Part shown: positions 60,993-64,000 of the stretch, piece after piece
Layout of the letters: each line of letters begins with the position of its first letter
Numbering within the stretch: the stretch's first letter is position 1
Assembly (NCBI GenBank): GCA_036937835.1
Contig: CM072863.1
Span: 23,210,501 to 23,274,500 of the forward strand
Length of the DNA: 64,000 nt
Direction of reading: 5' to 3'
Source of the DNA: Pampus argenteus
Lineage: Eukaryota; Chordata; Actinopteri; Scombriformes; Stromateidae
Made by a program: the position numbers and the translations under genes
Notes under the pieces: model-generated
What the model was told of the DNA's origin: nothing
The model's input: the letters and a program-made list of their open reading frames with translations, nothing else
Databases searched by the model: none

Positions 60993-62622
60993 TTAATGAA
61001 AAAACAACAACTTCTATATGTCTATTATAGAATATTTTGTGAAGCTCCTCCATCACTATGTTGTGACAGTGTGAAGAGACTGCTGGAGGATCACACAGCA
61101 GATACATGAACTTTACAGGAACTTGACTTTGAATTAAAACCATGTGAGAACGTTGTTCTCAGCAGCACCTCCCCTGCACCACAGCTCCTGCTTATACACA
61201 TTGATTTTATAGTACCACTTTCTAATAAGACTACTTACATCATGACTTTATTACAGAACAATCAATATTTTATGAATTCTTTACAGATCTGTTAGAGGTT
61301 TATTATTATTAAAAACACGTTTTGAATGTGACATGTGATTACCCTAAAGCACTTATACATGTTGGCTTAAATGTTTCTCAGGTTTCTCATCTCTCTAATG
61401 AAACATTAAATCTGCAGCCAGCTGTAGATTTTTTATTTTATTTTTTATTAATAAATGAGTTTTGCCAGAAGGTCAGTGGTCAAATAGTCTATTGGAGGAA
61501 TCTTTCTGTTGAAGTAAAAAACCAGAACAATTTGTCACAAGCTGGCAACTCAAAAGTCCTTCTTCCTAATGACTCACAACCGGTCTATAAAACATAAATA
61601 AATACATCATTAGAAAAGCCATTAATTACCTCTTATAAATCATTTATATGGGGTGCCTTATTAGAGAGTATTGATGACTTCCTAATGCTCATCATATCAC
61701 CTATATGGACTAAGTATTTGATCACATGTGTCATTCATTTCATTTTCTTATTATTGCTGTATATATTTTAGCTTCTTTTCTTTTTCTTACCTTTTCAGAC
61801 TTCTGTAACATATTTTCCTTTTTTAACCCACACATAAAGGCTGCATTGCTCATATTTCAATCTTGTTTGGTGATAAAATTATCAAATTGAAATATGAGAG
61901 TGGTTGAAAAACAAAATCCATGTCCACATGTATTTATTTATTAATTTTTAATCAAAAAACAACGTTTTACCGTGTTGAATGAAATAGATCATCTCAGATC
62001 TACACAGAGATAATTCTCTGATAATGATCACAATACTAATTTTGTCCATATTGCTCCCTCTGTGACCCTCCTCTTACCCCCCCGCCCTCCCTCGTCCTCT
62101 GCCTTGCATGAATTCTCCTTCTCACTTGTCCGGGGTCCCTCAGGTAAAATGGCCTGCAAACACATGAATTCAACACGACCCTTGTGGCGAATAGAAGAGA
62201 GGCTGCTGCTCATTGTAACTCCCACACAACACTGTGGATTCCAGCAAACTTCTTGTATGCCTCTTTAGAGGAAAAAAAAAAGCCTCTCTTTTCATTTGTC
62301 CTTGTATACCTCTGGCCAAGCTAAGTCTTTTCTTGTTCCTCTCTCCCTCTTTAATCCGTCCCTCTATTTCAGGAGGAAAAAAAAAACACAAAACCAGGTT
62401 CACGCAGTGCTTTAGTGGCTAAAAGTGAAAGAGCTTGTGTTTTTTTTTTCTTTCTTTTTTTTTCTCCTTCCCTGCACTGAGTTGAGCCTTGAATCGCTCT
62501 GGAAAATTGCTTCTTTTGAATAGCGGGAAGGAGGAACAACGTTTAATAGGATCCAAAGGGAGTCTCTGCTTTTAAACAGGTGGAAATTGGACGTCCTCGA
62601 ATTTATACAAATAGTTAGTAAG

Positions 62623-62630
62623 TATATAAG
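62623..62630 (+). promoter_or_regulatory. TATA box candidate for fezf2 (TATATAAG)
   Basis: Exact TATAWAWR consensus about 860 bases before the fezf2 ATG. Use would give a long leader including the A-rich stretch 62678-62732. Confidence 0.35.
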
Positions 62631-62677
62631 CCGGCGTGGAAAAGGAGGGATCCCATCTCCGAGGATTAGCAGCTTGC

Positions 62678-62732
62678 TCTTTAAAAAAAATTAAAAAAAA
62701 TAAAAAAATCCAAAACTGAAAAAAAAAAAAAA
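62678..62732 (+). repeat. A-rich low-complexity tract
   Basis: Successive A runs broken by TT, T and CC, in the fezf2 upstream region. May be a nucleosome-depleted segment or a decayed retroposon tail. Confidence 0.85.
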
Positions 62733-62892
62733 GATTACTGTGTTGTTAACCAAATTAAAGCAGCAGCCTTGCACAACGTCTCCAATGCAGGTCAAACGAT
62801 TCAAATCTAATTATGATTAATGATAACATCATAATAGTTTCAGTTCTTTTGGGGGAAATGGTTTCATATTTCATGATGACACATATGGCAGC

Positions 62893-62900
62893 CTATATAT
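62893..62900 (+). promoter_or_regulatory. alternative TATA-like element for fezf2
   Basis: CTATATATCC about 590 bases before the ATG, within a GC-balanced stretch. An alternative core promoter to the one at 62623. Confidence 0.3.
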
Positions 62901-63199
62901 CCGTGCCAGCCCCTCTGCAGTAATACTTCTAGCTGATGAGGGCGTCTCCCTGTCACCCAGTTAAGAGTTTGGGTGCCCGCTGATGTCTGGAGACAGTGAT
63001 CCGCGCTGAGGAGGGGCGGGCGCTGCCAATATGTAACAGAGAGCAGTCGGCTGGTTTCTCCACACCCGTCTGGCCATTCAAGAGGTGAACTTCAAGTCTA
63101 ACACCGTCTCAACTGTATTCTCTCGCAATTCTTCAGGAGCTCCGACTGCAACATTTTTGTCTTTTTTTTTCTCCCTCCTGTCTTCTTTTTCTCCCTAAC

Positions 63200-63340
63200 G
63201 AGCTCTGTAATGTCCTGGTAATTTTGTGTGCACTAGTTAATGAGCATTAATCCATCACCCCTGGATGCTATTGTTGCAGGGGGGATGGCCATTTGAATGC
63301 AAATCGTGACACTGTGACAGCAAGGTGCTTATTAAACTGA
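63200..63340 (+). promoter_or_regulatory. candidate promoter-proximal element upstream of fezf2
   Basis: Clustered motifs: GTTAATGAGCATTAATCC (paired homeodomain cores, 63236-63253), CTATTGTT (SOX-like, 63268-63275) and a perfect octamer ATGCAAAT (POU factor site, 63297-63304). SOX/POU/homeodomain input would fit neural-progenitor expression of fezf2. Motifs are seen; function is inferred. It may also be transcribed as 5' UTR. Confidence 0.45.
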
Positions 63341-63454
63341 TGTGTCCTCCTGTCTTTTCTGCTGGAAGCTCAGGAGAGTGAAAAGACGCGGGGCAGCTGG
63401 AGGAGCGGGCCGGACTATATCCCTGGAGTTGCTCACACCAAGTTCTGCTTTGCT

Positions 63455-63490
63455 GCAAACAAAAACAACAACAATAACAACAACAAAAAA
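63455..63490 (+). promoter_or_regulatory. (CAA)n-rich unstructured leader before the fezf2 ATG
   Basis: The last bases of the 5' leader are nearly only CAA/AAC repeats ending in seven A before ATGG, giving a good initiation context (A at -3, G at +4) and no secondary structure. Confidence 0.7.
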
Positions 63491-64000
63491 ATGGCAAGTT
63501 CTGCCTCTCTGGAGACGGTGATGTCCTGCGGTAGGACCGGGCCGGCCGCGGCTCCCAAGACCCTGGCCTTCTCCATAGACCGGATCATGTCCAAGAGCTC
63601 GGAGCCGAAGGGCAGCGCGGAGGAGCGTTCAGGGGGGAAGAAGCTGCTGGGACTGTGCTCCCCGATCCCCTGCATGATCCCGCTGCAGCCCTTCAGTTAC
63701 GACCTCCAAGCCAAGGCGCTGATGAACTACTCGGAGCTGTGGAGAGCCAGTTTCAGGGGAACTTTTTGCGGCTCCGCGGCCGCACCGTGCAAAGGGAACT
63801 GTGGCGTCTGCGGCAAAGCGGAGCCGGGACTGAAGCAGCCGCTGCTGACGCCGGGCAGCAGGGTGGTGAAACCGCAGGTGATCCACCAGGCCTTGGCTGT
63901 GCCCAGCAGCGGCTCGCTCTACTATCTCAACTACCTGGACTCTGCGTACCCACAGTCGGAGCTGCTAGCGGGACACTGGTTCTCCAGCCCGCAGGCCCAG
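63491..64000 (+). CDS. fezf2: fezf2, N-terminal 170 codons (partial, runs off window)
   Basis: Forebrain embryonic zinc finger 2, a nuclear C2H2 transcriptional repressor that patterns the forebrain and specifies corticofugal and diencephalic neurons. Start MASSASLETVMSC matches the FEZF2 N-terminus (FEZF1 differs). KTLAFSIDRIMSK holds the Eh1 motif FSIDRIM at residues 27-33, which recruits Groucho/TLE corepressors. Further family stretches: CSPIPCMIPLQPFSYD, ALMNYSELWRASF, CKGNCGVCGKAE, RVVKPQVIHQAL and GSLYYLNYLDSAYPQSELL. No stop or splice site before base 64000; the six C2H2 fingers expected in the family lie downstream. The start is the first in-frame ATG with a strong context. Same strand as cadps, 14.5 kb after its stop, as in the human CADPS-FEZF2 pair. 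Confidence 0.95.
   Translation, partial: MASSASLETVMSCGRTGPAAAPKTLAFSIDRIMSKSSEPKGSAEERSGGKKLLGLCSPIPCMIPLQPFSYDLQAKALMNYSELWRASFRGTFCGSAAAPCKGNCGVCGKAEPGLKQPLLTPGSRVVKPQVIHQALAVPSSGSLYYLNYLDSAYPQSELLAGHWFSSPQAQ

Larger units (their letters stand above)
50960..62600. other. cadps-fezf2 intergenic region
   Basis: No protein-coding gene could be supported. It holds microsatellites, two LINE-type repeats, an L2 LINE relic, a 13-bp hairpin (53149-53183) and candidate regulatory blocks. Given the synteny, this is the immediate upstream regulatory domain of fezf2. Confidence 0.75.
63360..64000 (+). other. CpG-rich region over fezf2 exon 1
   Basis: CpG dinucleotides become frequent from about 63385 (GACGCGGGGC) and dense in 63530-64000, including GCGGCCGC at about 63776, in contrast to the CpG-poor window. 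Typical CpG island of a developmental regulator; it continues past the window. Confidence 0.75.

Noticed and set aside
63629..63886. Antisense ORFs over fezf2 exon 1
   Set aside because: Shadows of the GC-rich fezf2 coding frame on the other strand.
1..64000. CRISPR array, operons or bacterial mobile system
   Set aside because: No regularly spaced repeats with unique spacers; spliced vertebrate genes make a prokaryotic reading untenable.
63491..64000. Identification as fezf1
   Set aside because: The N-terminus MASSASLET, the Cys-rich CKGNCGVC stretch and GSLYYLNYLDSAYP match FEZF2, and the neighbour is cadps rather than cadps2.

Overview
This is vertebrate nuclear DNA, almost certainly from a teleost fish. 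Genes are split by GT-AG introns, most of the sequence is AT-rich non-coding DNA with long microsatellites, and several relics look like fish transposons (Tc1-like transposase, L2-type LINE, a CGTATTTTTC-type MITE). The window holds the 3' part of one gene and the 5' start of another, both on the + strand. The species cannot be named from the sequence alone.

1-48940: C-terminal 578 codons of cadps (calcium-dependent activator protein for secretion, CAPS1), reconstructed here as 18 coding exons whose phases close exactly from base 30 to the TAG at 48938-48940. They encode the end of the MUN/MHD1-containing priming region and the acidic C-terminus. Four exons look like optional, frame-preserving cassettes: a 33-nt exon (4860-4892), a 9-nt microexon (8848-8856), a 135-nt Pro/Asn-rich exon (15882-16016) and a 15-nt microexon (20619-20633). 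Most introns are a few hundred bases to a few kb, but the intron before the penultimate coding exon is 21.8 kb. It carries repeats plus several GC-richer, homeodomain-site-rich blocks that look like candidate enhancers.

48941 to about 50960: cadps 3' UTR with AATAAA signals at 50440 and 50926 and a perfect 9-bp hairpin just before the second one.

About 50960-62600: intergenic DNA with microsatellites, a decayed L2 LINE (59930-60992), other interspersed repeats and candidate regulatory blocks.

62600-64000: promoter, 5' leader and first 170 codons of fezf2, a zinc-finger repressor of forebrain development. The Groucho-binding Eh1 motif FSIDRIM is visible. The reading frame runs off the window before the zinc fingers. 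The order cadps then fezf2, same strand, matches CADPS-FEZF2 on human chromosome 3p14, so the window is a conserved-synteny block. A working idea is that the giant cadps intron and the intergenic region serve as regulatory landscape for fezf2.

I found no prokaryotic genes, CRISPR array, tRNA or rRNA gene, and no convincing new protein-coding gene. The items most worth checking are the microexons, the candidate enhancer blocks, the perfect 24-bp foldback at 39995-40052, the 3'-UTR hairpin and a 211-codon intronic open frame of unknown meaning.
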